DNA of 64,000 nt from Doryteuthis pealeii (GCA_023376005.1 CM042145.1:94825834-94889833); one strand, 5' to 3'; shown: positions 8,210 to 18,894, counted from the first letter of the stretch. Program-made: numbers and translations. The notes: generated by a model from the sequence alone, not told the origin.

Positions 8210-8800
8210 TAAAAATATTTGTTTGTTTGTTTGTTTTGTTTTACGGCATATCAACCTCAGTGGGTCATTTAATGCCGATAAAGTTTTCAAATAAATCAAT
8301 TCTTAATGGATAATACAATCTTTTTATAAATACATTTTTCTATTTAACCATAGATGGGACCCTAACAGGTACTACACTCCGGATCAGAGTGGACGAGGGA
8401 GCAATGGTGATGAATGGGGTCTCCACATTCCCCAAACTCCAAAAACTGGAACCTCACCATCAGATAGAGTTTAACGTCATTCCCAGGACATGTAGACCCG
8501 CAGCCACCGCATTCTAGCACCCATATGATAAAAGGGTTTAGGCTTGCTAATAAGAGCAATAGGGTTGGGAAAAATCATATAGGTGCTAGGGCTTGACGTG
8601 ACCAGCCGATTGATCGGAGGGGGCCTCTCCGACCGCCCGTCTAGCCCAATGAATTGCTCTCATCACCTAGGCTCTATCCTTAAGCATCACGGGTCGCCAC
8701 CCACGGCCAACAGGTGGCCCCATTGGGGGAGTCTTACGCCTCTGCAGAGGTGCAGTCGGTGGATTCTAACGCCCCAGCCGACAGGGCGGTAAAAATATTT
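8210..8800 (-). mobile_element. 569-bp non-autonomous retroposon with 11-bp target-site duplication
   Basis: TAAAAATATTT occurs at 8210-8220 and again at 8790-8800, flanking 8221-8789. On the minus strand the element starts CCGCCCTGTCGGCTGGGGCG and ends GGTTGATATGCCGTAAAACA plus a (CAAA)n tail. Internal landmarks are ACCATCAGATAGAGTTTAAC and GACCAGCCGATTGATCGGAG. A microsatellite tail and a target duplication point to LINE-mediated insertion. A'' near 53,070 appears to lack it. No tRNA-like head was found. Other copies lie at 9,385-9,790, 12,905-13,470, 30,850-31,290 and their counterparts. Confidence 0.75.
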
Positions 8801-9384
8801 GAAACAGAGAGGAGTATAATCGGAAAATAGAACAACCGAAACCTACTCTTCCATCACTTCCGTTTTTCAATGTTAAATTTTGCTAATTTAACTATTTAGT
8901 TAATATAGGAAGTAAAGAATAAAATTAGTTATTTCTTCTTGTTAATGGATTTCTTTTAAGATTTATCCACGAGAATTTTGCTCATATTTATTAAGATAAA
9001 ACCAAACAATTAGAAATGAATAATACCAAGCACATATTTATTAAAAGCATTTTTTAAATATCAATATGCAAATTAGCTTTACCGTTTACACTGTAAACCG
9101 CTATTTTGTTTATATATAAATACAATTGCATGTTATTAGAATTTAGGTAAAGCCAACAGTACTAATGATATCAAACAGTTTTATTAGTAATTGAGGTTCA
9201 AATAAAAATGAAATAATGGAAAATGTGACGTAAATAAGTAAGGAAATTGTGAGTAGAGTAGTAATATAGTTTCGCTTACAGACAGAAAAACACACAATCT
9301 CCATTATAATAAGATTAGATTTCCATATGGTTGTTAACTTCTTTATTTCCTCTAGTGTATTGTTTTGTTCCACAATATCATAGG
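8801..9384. other. AT-rich sequence, no gene seen
   Basis: It includes CGTTTACACTGTAAACCG-type dyad symmetry near 9,085. No coding signal. Matches 53,100-53,750. Confidence 0.5.
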
Positions 9385-9790
9385 CAGTGGCTTGTCCACC
9401 CTGTCGACTGGGGCTATAGAATACACCGACTGCACATCTGCAGAAGGTTAAGACCCCACCCCCAATGGGGCCACATGTTGGCGGTAGGTGGCCACCAGTG
9501 ATGTTCAAGGATGGAATCCTAGTCTCTAAGCAGTCCATGACATGCAACACCCCATTTTGGTGTTTATTTGGGCTAAAAGGGCGGTCGGAGAGACCCCTCC
9601 GTTAAATCGGCTTGTCGCATTAAACCGTAACACCTATATGCTTGTCCCGATCCTATTGTCCTTATGGCAATGTTCCAACCCTTTTCATCATATATGTGCT
9701 ATAAAGCGGTGGCTGAAGATTTTAGTGTTCCGGGTATGACGTTAAACTTCCTCTGGTGCTGAGGTTCCAGTTCTGGTGATCTGAGGAGTG
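9385..9790 (+). mobile_element. Copy of the 569-bp retroposon family
   Basis: Plus orientation, starting CCACCCTGTCGACTGGGGCT and including ATGGGGCCACATGTTGGCGG, GGGCGGTCGGAGAG and GAGGTTCCAGTTCTGG. The 3' end is lost into a GAAA-rich tract. Confidence 0.65.
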
Positions 9791-9799
9791 TCAAGTATG

Positions 9800-10043
9800 T
9801 GACACAATGGTTACGTGAAAATACGACCAGAGAAAAAAGAATAAAAATAGAATGTCTAGACCCATGCAACGAAAGAAATATATAAGTTGCAATAGAAAAA
9901 AACAAAGAATAAAAGAACAAAAAAGAGAGAGAGAAATTAGGAAACTTAGAAAAGAGGATCATTAGAGAATGAAGAATACGACGAATGAATAAAATAACAT
10001 TAACCATACTGAAAAAGAAGAAAACTGAAATAGTGAAAGGAAG

Positions 10044-10074
<31 letters not shown>

Positions 10075-10560
10075 GAGAGGGGAGAGAGAGAGAGATAAAT
10101 TGAAAAATGAAAGGAATACAGAAAAGGAGACTGTAATAGAGAAAATAAAATAAAGAAAGAAAGAAAGAAAGAAAGAAAGAGAGAAAATCGCAATAAAAAA
10201 AAATAAAGAGTGAAAGAATAAAAAAGTTAAAATAGAAAAATTAGAGAAATACGTCAAATGAAAGGAAAGAATTATCTTACGCTAATAACAAAGAAAGAAC
10301 GACAGACAGTTGCTAAAGAAAGAATGAAAGAGAAAGAAAATTATAATAGAAAAAACAAAGAGTGAAAGAATTAAAAAGTTGAAATTGAAAAAAAAATGCA
10401 AAGAAAGAAGGAAATAAAAGCTTAGAATAGAAAAAATTGAGAAGGAGCCGGGAATGAAGAATACGACGAATGAAAGAAATAGAATTAACCATGTTGAAAA
10501 AGAAAGAAAGAAAGAAGGAAAGAAAGAAGAAAGAAAGAAAGAAAAAAAGTTGGAACAGAT
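9800..10560. repeat. GAAA/GA-rich low-complexity tract
   Basis: Purine-rich sequence of GAAA, GAAAA and (GA)n blocks with recurring GAATGAAGAATACGACGAAT (about 9,966 and 10,453). Pyrimidine-strand frames give Ser/Phe/Leu strings and are not genes. Matches 54,420-55,200. Confidence 0.9.
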
Positions 10561-11300
10561 AACGGTCAAGAGAGTCAGAAAAGGTGTACGGCCACCATGA
10601 AGTTAAGCCAGTTAGATATAATATATTTTAGTGGCTTGTTTTAAGAGAAAATGGGTTGACCCATATCAGTAAAGCCAGCAATTGACTTATAGATAACTTC
10701 CTTGCCATCTGGCAACTTAGACTTAAATCCCCTCCGCTCCATCACAAAATGCACAGTGCCACACCTTCCTCCTCCATTAGTGTCCTGTTATCAAACTTTT
10801 TGTTGTGTTTTTCCTCCCTGTGAACCTGTCTCTGACTCGTACCCTTCGAATCGGCCAGCACAGAACATTACAACGTGGGGTCATCGTCATTGTGCAACAA
10901 ATGAATTATTCTCACGAGTTACCCTTAATCGATTTTAACCAGAGGTCAACCTCTGACCATAATTCTGTGTCGGGTCCCATCACTGAATGGTATATATACC
11001 ATAATTAAAAATCAATCGGATTTGAGTAATCCCTTTATAGGTATGTCCTAATAAGTACAATAAGCAACCTGCAAGACCATACATAGTTTAAATATTGTCA
11101 TATATTCTACAGGCGAAAATTGAATTTAAGATGCTTTTTGTAAATTAAATTGTTTTGTAATTTAGTACATTAAAGAAAAAACCTAGTTTTTTTAGAATAT
11201 CACGAAAGTTCAAACAAGTTGTATCTCATTAAGAATGAGTATTTCAAAATGAATAATCACAAAATAAAAAAAGAAAGAAATAGTAATACAAATATTTTAC
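10561..11300. other. Unassigned sequence across the start of the palindrome
   Basis: No supported gene. Short frames around 10,702-11,008 are not conserved in frame against the copies at 55,385-55,654 and 51,304-51,490. Sequence after about 10,840 starts to show homopolymer indels relative to A''. Confidence 0.5.
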
Positions 11301-11306
11301 ATTTAT

Positions 11307-11354
11307 CCCAGACAAAACCGTGTTTCGAGAACGTTTCACGTCTCTTCAGTGGTG
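11307..11354 (-). ncRNA. Corrupted copy of the 55963-56005 hammerhead
   Basis: The minus strand keeps CTGAAGAGACGTGAAACG and CGAAACACGG, but it has an extra CT before GAAA, a duplicated CA in stem I and an expanded T run. Given the error pattern of this arm these are probably sequence errors, not mutations. Confidence 0.5.
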
Positions 11355-11682
11355 GCTAGAATAAATGATCCAGCTTTGAATAGATCAAAAGTGTGATTTG
11401 GAAAATTGTGTTTAAAATTGGTTGTTAAAAAAATGTAAATACTCAATAAGAAGATAAATAAAAACGTCTTAGTTGAAGTAAGATAACCAGAGAGGTTGAC
11501 ATGTCCGCAAAATCCACCGAACCTACATGCCACAAACTGGTGACTGTGCAAGAGACAACACTTGTCAGCTTTGTTACACATAGTTATAATTTTTATAATA
11601 ATCTTTAATTACATTAAGAACTTAAATACTTGCACAGACCCGAGGTGTAATTAATTAGCTTAGTAAGATTAAGTGAGGAGGA

Positions 11683-11716
11683 GAGAGAGAAGAGAGAGGA
11701 GAGAGAGAGAAGAGAG

Positions 11717-11752
<36 letters not shown>
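11683..11752. repeat. (GA)n microsatellite
   Basis: GA/GGA run. Counterparts at 50,588-50,659 and 56,325-56,400. Confidence 0.95.
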
Positions 11753-11754
<2 letters not shown>

Positions 11755-12056
11755 TATATGTTATTGGGTTAACCCAGCTATGGGTTAAATAGTAGGACAA
11801 GCTGGCCTTCAGCCCTTGGGGGTAGTTTAACCAGTCTACGGAAGGGATAACTCGAATTTCAAAATCCCTGAGGCGGTCCCGTTGATTGGGCTTTGTGGCG
11901 AACCTTCTTGATGCACACAATTCTTTCCTATCGACTGTGCAAAAAGTGTGGATTGTCCAACACAAGCCTTCACCACTATAAACACAAATCCCTGTGTGGG
12001 AGTTCATTGTTGGTATGACCCTTATACGTCGAAAACGACGGGAGAGTCCATTATAT
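11755..12056. mobile_element. Interspersed repeat, GGTTAACCCAGC family
   Basis: Begins GGGTTAACCCAGCTATGGGT and ends GGGAGAGTCCATTATA before a TA-rich tract. Its middle (AACCAGTCTA, AACTCGAATTTC) resembles the 3' part of the tRNA-headed repeat at 15,085-15,350, so the two probably share a body. Copies at 50,290-50,580 and 56,405-56,700. Confidence 0.6.
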
Positions 12057-12469
12057 TATATTATATATATCATATAGAGAATGTTGTTACTTGAATTCGT
12101 TAAAAGTATCTTTATTTCATATCGTTAGACTTCGAAAATTAAAAAAATAAAAACAAGTCCAATCAGCAGCACTGAAAATCCGACCACTCAAACGCAAACG
12201 TTCTCAACGTTTGTTTCCATCGAAAATAACCTTTAACCCCAGCTGTTGCCAATCCTGCTACATTACTCGGGAGGTGGTTTGGTGTATTTGTTAGCGGATA
12301 TAATCTTCACGGGGTTATTTAATTGCCTAAGTTTGATCATTTGGTAAAATACTTGATTACAAATCATAACTGCAGCTTTCGTGTCCTATTGAATTTTTAA
12401 AAAATATTGCGCTTTTTCATAATCATTTGTTTACATGAATTTACATGGTCTCAAGTATTTCTATCTACG
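12057..12469. other. Unassigned sequence, no gene seen
   Basis: Contains the inverted pair CAAACGTTCTCAACGTTTG at about 12,195. Matches 56,705-57,110 and 49,890-50,280. Confidence 0.5.
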
Positions 12470-12723
12470 GGTTAGCTTCAGTTTTGGTAGAAGTTCGGTA
12501 GAACACAAGGTTCCATTTCGATACGGGGGTCCTGCGCCACTCAGCGTATGAAGTAGCACAGGGATATGTGCGGTAGAAGTAAGGAGCTGATGTTAGGTGT
12601 TGTGCTCACCTCAGACGCTAAACATAATCTCTTGGTCAGCGCAAGTGAAAAGGGATAGACTCCCTCACTTGATTGGCTGATAACCGACTTTAGGCCGCCC
12701 CGAACGACTTACTTTTTACTTTA
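12470..12723 (+). mobile_element. tRNA-derived SINE, family S1
   Basis: The family consensus is clearest in the A'' copy at 57,112. GGTTAGCTCAGTCGGTAGAG serves as the RNA polymerase III A box and AGTTCGATACC as the B box, followed by a body of about 170 bp ending GACTTTAGGCCGCCCCGACG and a short ACTTTA tail. This copy is indel-rich (GTTAGCTTCAGTTTTGG). Confidence 0.85.
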
Positions 12724-12904
12724 TGGTGTTTCAGTAAAGTAATTCTTTTATAAACGATCATAATCATTTGTTACATATAAATTGATGGTTGCAGTGTTCC
12801 CTATCAAATAAGTAACAATCTTCCAAGTTCAGTATATTAGACGCAGAGATAGGTACTAACAGTTTTCAATGTAAGGCCCAATCTGTTTGAGATTGATTGA
12901 TTGA
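12724..12904. other. Spacer between repeats
   Basis: AT-rich, no feature. Part of the segment absent from A''. Confidence 0.5.
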
Positions 12905-13470
12905 TTGATAGTTTTAAACGGCATGTCAACCCGTCCAGTGTTATTTTATGCAAGCGGTAGGCTGTGACGGGATGGTCACTTTATTGTTATGTTCTTATTT
13001 TTCCAGGCTTTTTTAATTGATTTAGATAGTAGGTTATTTGCAGTTGCTGTTGGAAATCGAGTTTAAAGTATAAGGTTATAGGGTAAGTCAAGTGTGGTTA
13101 TAATTTGGTTTTGGTAAGAAGGTTTTCTTTTTAAACAATTTTATAACAATTTTATACAATTTTATTTTTTCTATTTAACCCATAGATGGGTCCCTAACAA
13201 GGTCTGCCACTCCGGGTCAGAGTGGACCTGGGGTGTAATGGTGAATAAAGCGTGCTACACATTCCCCAGACCTCCAGAACTGGAACCGTCGCCATCAGAT
13301 GAGTTTAAGGTCATCCCAGGAATATGGAGACCCCACCCACCGCCTTCTAGCACATATTGACAAAGAATTCGGCTTTCCATAAGGACATGGGGGGGCAATC
13401 ATGTGGTGCTAGGGCTTGATATGACCAGCCGATATTCGGAGGGGGCCTCCTCAACCACCATTTAGCCCAA
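12905..13470 (-). mobile_element. Copy of the 569-bp retroposon family
   Basis: Starts at the (GATT)n tail and AACGGCATGTCAACCC. It includes AACCCATAGATGGGTCCCTA and ATGACCAGCCGATATTCGGA. Counterpart at 48,890-49,465. Confidence 0.7.
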
Positions 13471-13567
13471 GTAACCAAAGTTTTTTTGTGTATATCCTTT
13501 GTAGCGAATATTTTTGTAGGTAATATTTTGTTTGGTTTGATTTTATAAACTGGTAGAAATAATTTTC

Positions 13568-13817
13568 ATAGCTCAGTCGGTAGAGCGTTCGGTTAGAAAC
13601 CACAAGGTTCCTAGTTCGATACGCGGTCCTCGTCAACGTCAGCGTATGAGTAGCATAGGGATCCGGGCGGTAAAGTAATGGAGCTGATGGTAGGTGTGGC
13701 GCTCCACCTCAGACGCCAAACAATCTCTTTGTCTAAGCGCTATTGAAAAGGGGTATTATACTCCTCGGCTATCTGGCCATAGCCGACTTTAGGCCGCCCG
13801 ACAGACTTTTACTTTAC
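13568..13817 (+). mobile_element. S1 SINE
   Basis: TAGCTCAGTCGGTAGAGCGT head, complete to ACTTTACT. A'' has only one SINE where A has this and the one at 12,470. Confidence 0.85.
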
Positions 13818-14045
13818 TATATTAATATATGGTTGGGATATATTTGTGTAGATTTTCATTAACTGAAGTGAGTAACAATAAATTCCTGGATATAATTTCT
13901 AACTTCAGCCTTACAATAATTAGAAGAAATAAACTTAAGCAAGTAAAAACCAAGTGATATGTTAGATTTTTCTATTAACTTCACGTGTATTATATCAACT
14001 GGTAGAAATAATGTTCATTAATTCAATGTAAAATTAAATACAGTG

Positions 14046-14258
14046 CCAGTTCAGCCCAGTCCGTAGAGCATCGCCTATGAATCGCAAGGTTCTTGCATTC
14101 GATACTTGGTCCCCGCCACTCCAACACTGATAGAGTGAACCTGATCTGTGCTGTAAAGTGGGAAGCTGGCGGTAGGTTGGGGCTCCACCCCACAGAAAAC
14201 ATATCTCCCTGGTTTAAGTGTATCGGAAAAGAAGGATGGATCTTTTACGAAACACACC
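14046..14258 (+). mobile_element. S1 SINE, diverged subfamily
   Basis: Head AGTTCAGCCCAGTCCGTAGA, with GCATTCGATACTTGG where the B box should be. The 3' end reads ACGAAACACACCATTGG instead of the usual S1 tail. Clean copy at 57,488-57,695. Confidence 0.75.
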
Positions 14259-14284
14259 ATTGGTGGTGACTATGTGGAAATAGT

Positions 14285-14990
14285 GTTTAGTAGCTGATAA
14301 CTTGCTCTATCGAACAGTGTTATTATATCCCCGTTTGAGGAGTTTTGATTCCCCTAAATAACAAACGGGATGATGTGACTATTGTTGAAAAATAAAAGAT
14401 ACTTTTTCGTAGCTGAAAACATGCCCTATAGCAAATGGAGTTATTATTGCCCCTTGTATCTCTTATTGTTATGAATGTAATAAATCGGAAGCATGACTTT
14501 CGGATCAATTTTTACATGCAGACCTTAACGTTTAACTATGTGGGTAAATAGTGTTTGTAGCTGAAAACATGCTCTATGCGAAACAGTATTAGTGGGTCTA
14601 GTGTGTTTGCTGTTGTTTCAATGGAAATAAATAAGGAAGCCTTCTTTGGGAGAATCTCACATATGTATAGTCAATGTATAAGTCAAGTGCTGATGACTAT
14701 GTGCGAAGGAAAATGTTTTTGTAGCTGAAATAGCGGCCCAATCCAACATGTAATTGGCTTCCTTAATGATTTGTAGTTTCACTGGAAATAAAAAGGAGGT
14801 ATTAATTTTGGAGTCAACCGTCTTGAAATCTTAGCATGTTTTAGTTAACTATTTTTTAGAGCTCTTGTGGGAAAATAGTGTTTGTAGCGAAACGTGCCCT
14901 ATGGAATAGTGTTATTGTGTTGCTGTAAATAATTTGTACTTTCTGGAAAATAATAGGAGGCTTTACTTTCAGATCACTTTTTCCCGATCC
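14285..14990. repeat. Tandem array of diverged units of about 110-160 bp
   Basis: Five units each start near GTAGCTGAAAACATGCCCTA and contain TATCGAACAGTGTTATTG, then a CCCTGTA block and GGAAATAAATAGGAGGCTTT. Spacing between unit starts varies with indels. Cleaner version at 57,735-58,435. Inverted version at 47,385-48,090. Confidence 0.75.
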
Positions 14991-15084
14991 TCCGTAATTA
15001 AAAAAAAAGCGTTCAAAATCTAAGACTCAACGGATAGTTTTTGTCTATGTTTGTGCAGAACTGCAAGAGAGTAGAAAAGTTTGA

Positions 15085-15350
15085 AGCGGCGGGATCCAGA
15101 TGGTTAGAGTTGTAGGAAATGGACTCGTCGCCCGGAGTTCAAATCCCGGACGAAGCTACAGTTCACATAGCGCTAATACCTTTGGGAAAGGTTGATGGAT
15201 TCCAACTACTCCCCTCCGCTATGGTACATAGTAGGGCAGGATGGGCTTTTAACCTTGGTTTAGCAACCAGTCTAGGAGACAGAAAACTCTGAAGTTCAAC
15301 CCTGTTAAACCGCGCTTGTAGTGGTGCCTACTAGAATAGGCCTCAGTCCC
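15085..15350 (+). mobile_element. tRNA-headed SINE, family S2
   Basis: A head like CTAATGGTTAGAGTTGTAGG with GGAGTTCAAATCCCGGACG as the B box is followed by GCGCTAATACCTTTGGGAAA, an AACCTTGGTT...CAACCAGTCTAGGAGA block and CCTGTTAAACCGCGC. A second tRNA-type family distinct from S1. Confidence 0.8.
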
Positions 15351-15740
15351 TAATTAGTGATTATTTCAATAAAATATAAAAATGACGAAAGGATGAAGCG
15401 AAACCGACTAGAAGAACAGGGATATGGAACTATACGGCAGATTGAACCAAAGAAAGGCCACGTTCACATATGGAATCAGTAAGAAATCTGGCTACTAATC
15501 AGCCGCCTCCGGCAGATGTGGGTTTCCTTCGGGTCTGCTCTTGCTTACCAAGGTCCATAAATAGATGAATTGGTTTCCGAGGAGGACAACTGATTGCCTT
15601 CAATATCCGGACAATGACGGAGGTAAATAAACCAGTGGCTATTTCGGAGATTAACAAAGGGGAGAGGTCGCCGGATTATGGACGTAACGACCCGACAAAG
15701 GTGAATGATATGGACGTCATAGACCCAGGCGTATTTAAGA
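15351..15740. other. Unassigned sequence, no gene seen
   Basis: Matches 58,800-59,165 and 46,670-47,030. The short frame at 15,614-15,868 runs into a (GA)n tract and is not kept in A''. Confidence 0.5.
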
Positions 15741-16403
15741 GATATTTACAGAGAAAGAGAGAGAAGAGAGAGAGAAGGAGAGAGAGAGAGAGGGGGGAGG
15801 AAAGGGAGAACGAAAAAAAGAAAGAAAAAGAGGAACGGTGGAATGAAAGGAGAATAGAAGAAGTTTAAGACGGAGGAGGAAATTAAAGAAGGAAAGGAGA
15901 AAAAGTGAAAATTAAAAGGATGAGGGATAAGAAGGGAGAGAAAGAGAAGAAGTCGGAGGAGGAGGAGGAGGAAAAGGAAGAAGAATGATGACGAAGGAGG
16001 ATAGTGAGATCAAACGATGAAGTAGAGAAATAAAAAATGGGGGTAGGATGGATAAAAGAAGAATAAGGATGTGGATGGGGGCGGAGAAGAAGTAGGGAGA
16101 AGAACAAGGTAAAAGGAAAGAAGAAGAAGTAGAATTCAGAATGAGAGGGAGCAAGATGAAGAAAGAGCGAGAGAGGAGAAACGACGGAACGGGGAAGAAG
16201 GGAGAGAAGATAGGTGAAGAGAAGAAGAAGAAGAAGAGAAGAAGAAGAAGAAAATTGATGAGCAAGAACAGAAAAACAAAGACCAAGAAAAAATTGTAGT
16301 TTATGAAAAATAAAGTTCCTGAAAATCTAGTGAAAAGAAAGTAGGAAGAAAAATAATTGAGAAAACAAGAGGAAGAATGAAGGAGGAAAAAAAGGAAAGA
16401 TAG

Positions 16404-16462
<59 letters not shown>

Positions 16463-16595
16463 TGGGAGATGAGATGGCTGAGAGAGAATCAATGTTTTCA
16501 TGAAAGAATTAAGAAAATCTAAGTAACATGATTGAGAATTGTCGTTGGGGTATAGTTGAAATAGAGTAAGACAAGAGGAGAGAGGAAGAGAGAGA

Positions 16596-16636
<41 letters not shown>

Positions 16637-16780
16637 GAGAGAGACAGGGTGGAAGAGAAGAGAAAGGGAGAGAGAAGTGAGTGAGAGAAGAGAGAGGCTA
16701 GACAGACAGTCGGATATTATCAAAGATAAAATCAAGAAAAGAGAGAAAGAAGAGAACCAGACCACCACACCACAACAGAA
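15741..16780. repeat. (GA)n and purine-rich low-complexity tract
   Basis: GA, GAGG and GAAGAAG blocks. The unit AGAAATAAAAAATGGGGGTA at about 16,024 is a stable landmark that recurs in A''. Matches 59,185-60,055 and 45,665-46,650. Confidence 0.9.
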
Positions 16781-17512
16781 GAAGAAGAAGAAAGAAGAAG
16801 AAGAAGAAGAAAGGACGAGAGAAAGAAGAAGGACGAAGAAGACGAAGAAGAAGAAGAAGAAGAAGAAGAAGAAGAAGAAGAAGAAGAGAAAAGAAAAGAA
16901 GAAGAGGAGAAGAAAGGACGAGAGAGAAGAAAAAAGAAGAAGAAGAAGAAAAAGAAGAAGAAGAAGAAAAAAAAAGAAGAAGAAGAAGAGAAGAAGGAAA
17001 GAAAAAGAAGAGAAGAAGAAGAAGAAAGGACGATGAGAAGAAGAAGAAGAAGAAGAAGAAGAGCAGAAAGAAGAGAGAAAGAAGAAGAGAAGAAGAAGAA
17101 GAAGAGAAGAAGATAAGGACGAGAGAAGACGAAGAAGAAGAAGAAAAAAGAAAAAGAAGAAGAAGAAGAAGAAGATAAAAGAAAAAGAAGAAGAAGAAGA
17201 GAAGAAAGGACGAGAGAAGAAGAAGAAGAAGAAGAAGAAGAAGAAGAAGAAGAAAGGACGAGAGAAGAAGAAGAATGAAGAAGAAGAAGAAGAAGAAAGA
17301 AGAAGAAAGGACGAAGAAGAAGAAAAGAAGGGAAGAAAAGAATGAAGAAGAAAAAGACGAGAAAAGAAGAAGAAGAAGAAGAAGAAGAAGAAGAAGAAGA
17401 AGAAAGCAAGGACGAGAGAAAGAAGAAAGAAGAGAAGAAAGAAAAGACAGAAGAAGAAGAAGAAGAAGAAGAAGAAAGGACGAGAGAAGAAGAAAAAGAA
17501 CGCTTAAAAATG
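16781..17512. repeat. (GAA)n array punctuated by GGACGAGAG
   Basis: Runs of GAA are broken at irregular intervals by AAAGGACGAGAGAAG. The poly-Lys/Glu/Arg and poly-Ser/Phe frames here are translations of the repeat. Counterparts are 44,930-45,650 (TTC) and 60,190-61,015, the last about 90 bp longer. Confidence 0.95.
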
Positions 17513-17783
17513 TATGAAAAGATACTTAAAGACTGAAGAAAAGAACCGTAATTAAAGGAAAGACAAAACCTCAAGTCAGACAAAATGCGACAAAAACTAG
17601 ACCTTTGATGTTCCCTGAGTCAGCAATTGTTATTGAGTAATACAGCACAGGTATGTTCATAAGTATTGAACAATCTGACAATGCTTATAAAAATTAATTA
17701 GGATGTTGAGGGTTAAAACAGAAACACGTACGCACACGCGCAAAGTTACGCGTAAATATCTCGTGTATAAGTATACATGAAAT

Positions 17784-17923
17784 ATATTAGGGCACCTCGC
17801 GTGGTGTAATGTTACAACTAGACTCGAAAACCTCTGTCTGTGAAGTTCGATTCTCACTAGTGCCGCCACACTTCTGGCTTGGCCACAATCTAAGCTAATC
17901 TTACTGAAATAAACTTATAGGGC
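17784..17923 (+). mobile_element. Short tRNA-derived SINE with target-site duplication
   Basis: A tRNA-like head (GGCACCTCGCGTGGTG..., B-box region GTTCGATTCTCACTAG) is followed by a tail of about 50 bp. In the A' copy the ends pair as GGCACCT/AGGTGCC, a perfect 7-bp acceptor stem. The 10-bp duplication TATATAGGGC flanks it (cleanest in A'). A'' has a single TATATAGGGC at 61287-61296 and no insert. Confidence 0.8.
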
Positions 17924-17989
17924 GACCTTGACTCTCATCGTGTTTGATTACTGTAATTTTTTATTAAAATCTTATTTGAAATAGATACT

Positions 17990-18258
17990 AATTAAGGACT
18001 GGGCATCTAGAGTGATATCCTAAGCGGAGTTTAACTGTTTGAATTCGAGTTTTATTCTCCTAGACTGGTTGCCTAACCAAGGTTAAAGACCCAGTCTGCC
18101 TACTATTTGCCAATAGCCTGGTGGAAGGGTAGCTTGATAGACTTTCCTGTCCCAAGTGTATTAGCACTGATGTGAACTGTAGCTTCGTTCAGGATTTGAA
18201 CTCGGGTCGACAGTCCATTTTTCCTACAACTCTAGCCATTAGAAACATGCGGCCTTTT
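17990..18258 (-). mobile_element. S2 SINE
   Basis: Minus orientation, with GGTTGCCTAACCAAGGTTAA and GATTTGAACTCGGGTCGAC as landmarks. Confidence 0.75.
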
Positions 18259-18690
18259 AATTCGAATTATTCGAGTATCACATGCACTTACATAACAATA
18301 GCCTGTAACTATAGAATTACAGTCAAGTCACATGGAAAGGCATTGGTTCACACTAAGTTAAGCCGAGTTAGCAGTCGATGAGACAGTTCAGTAACTTAAT
18401 TGGGTGACTACTTAAACAATAGTAGGCATGTAAATCACTTGAGGCCTTTGATTGTTCAAAATGACTTGGTTCGGATTTAATGACCTGTAAGGGTTAATAC
18501 GCCCTAAAAAATTGGCTTCGAAATTCCTGAAAAAAAAAAGAATTCTTCGTGTATATATAGAAATGAAATTATAAAAACAATAAAACATAACAAAAGAAAA
18601 ACCAAACACAGAAATAAAAAACAAAGACTGACATTTTAATTATAGCCCCTAATAGATCTAATTTTGAATTTGTTCACTTTTTCTCGACAA
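18259..18690. other. AT-rich sequence with repeat scraps
   Basis: Contains GTAAGGGTTAATACGCCCTA near 18,487, a variant of the GCATGTCAACCC word that ends the 569-bp family. No gene. Confidence 0.45.
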
Positions 18691-18862
18691 GTAAGTAAGT
18701 CGGTGAGTAGCCTATGTCGGTATTCCCCAAAAATACGAGGGTGTCCTACTCCCTTTTACACTTTGCACAAGAAATTGGTTTTTTTGCGGTCTGGAGATGG
18801 AATGCCAAACCGCACCATCAGGACCCACTTTACCGCACAGATTTATAAGTTCTACGTTTAAA
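18691..18862 (-). mobile_element. S1 SINE, truncated and diverged
   Basis: Starts AGTCGGTGAGTAGCCTATGT and stops at GCACAGATTTATAAG before the tRNA-like half. Counterparts 43,660-43,812 and 62,006-62,170. Confidence 0.65.
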
Positions 18863-18894
18863 TAAAACCTTGCGTATTTTTTACGGGAAACCAA

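Larger units (their letters stand above)
7034..10837. other. Copy A, unpalindromed part
   Basis: This stretch matches 51,501 to about 55,490 directly, but has no counterpart in the inverted copy, which stops at the gap. It reads cleanly, with few homopolymer indels, unlike the sequence after 10.8 kb. Confidence 0.7.

Noticed and set aside
12470..12545. tRNA gene candidates in the GGTTAGCTCAGTCGG heads
   Set aside because: All such heads continue into the same body of about 170 bp and a tail, are dispersed, and lack a proper acceptor stem, so they are SINEs.
14688..14720. CTGATGA in the tandem array as a hammerhead core
   Set aside because: It is followed by CTATGTGCGAAG, not GAAA, with no stem I or III pairing. 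The same holds in A'' at 58,131.
16677..17583. Long poly-Lys/Glu/Arg and poly-Ser/Phe reading frames
   Set aside because: They are translations of the (GAA)n/(TTC)n array, open on both strands, and their length follows the repeat. The same applies to 44,873-45,691 and 60,057-61,274.
17791..17866. A functional tRNA at the GGCACCT...AGGTGCC element
   Set aside because: The acceptor stem is perfect in A', but the T stem does not pair cleanly, and the unit is a duplicated-target insertion with a tail.
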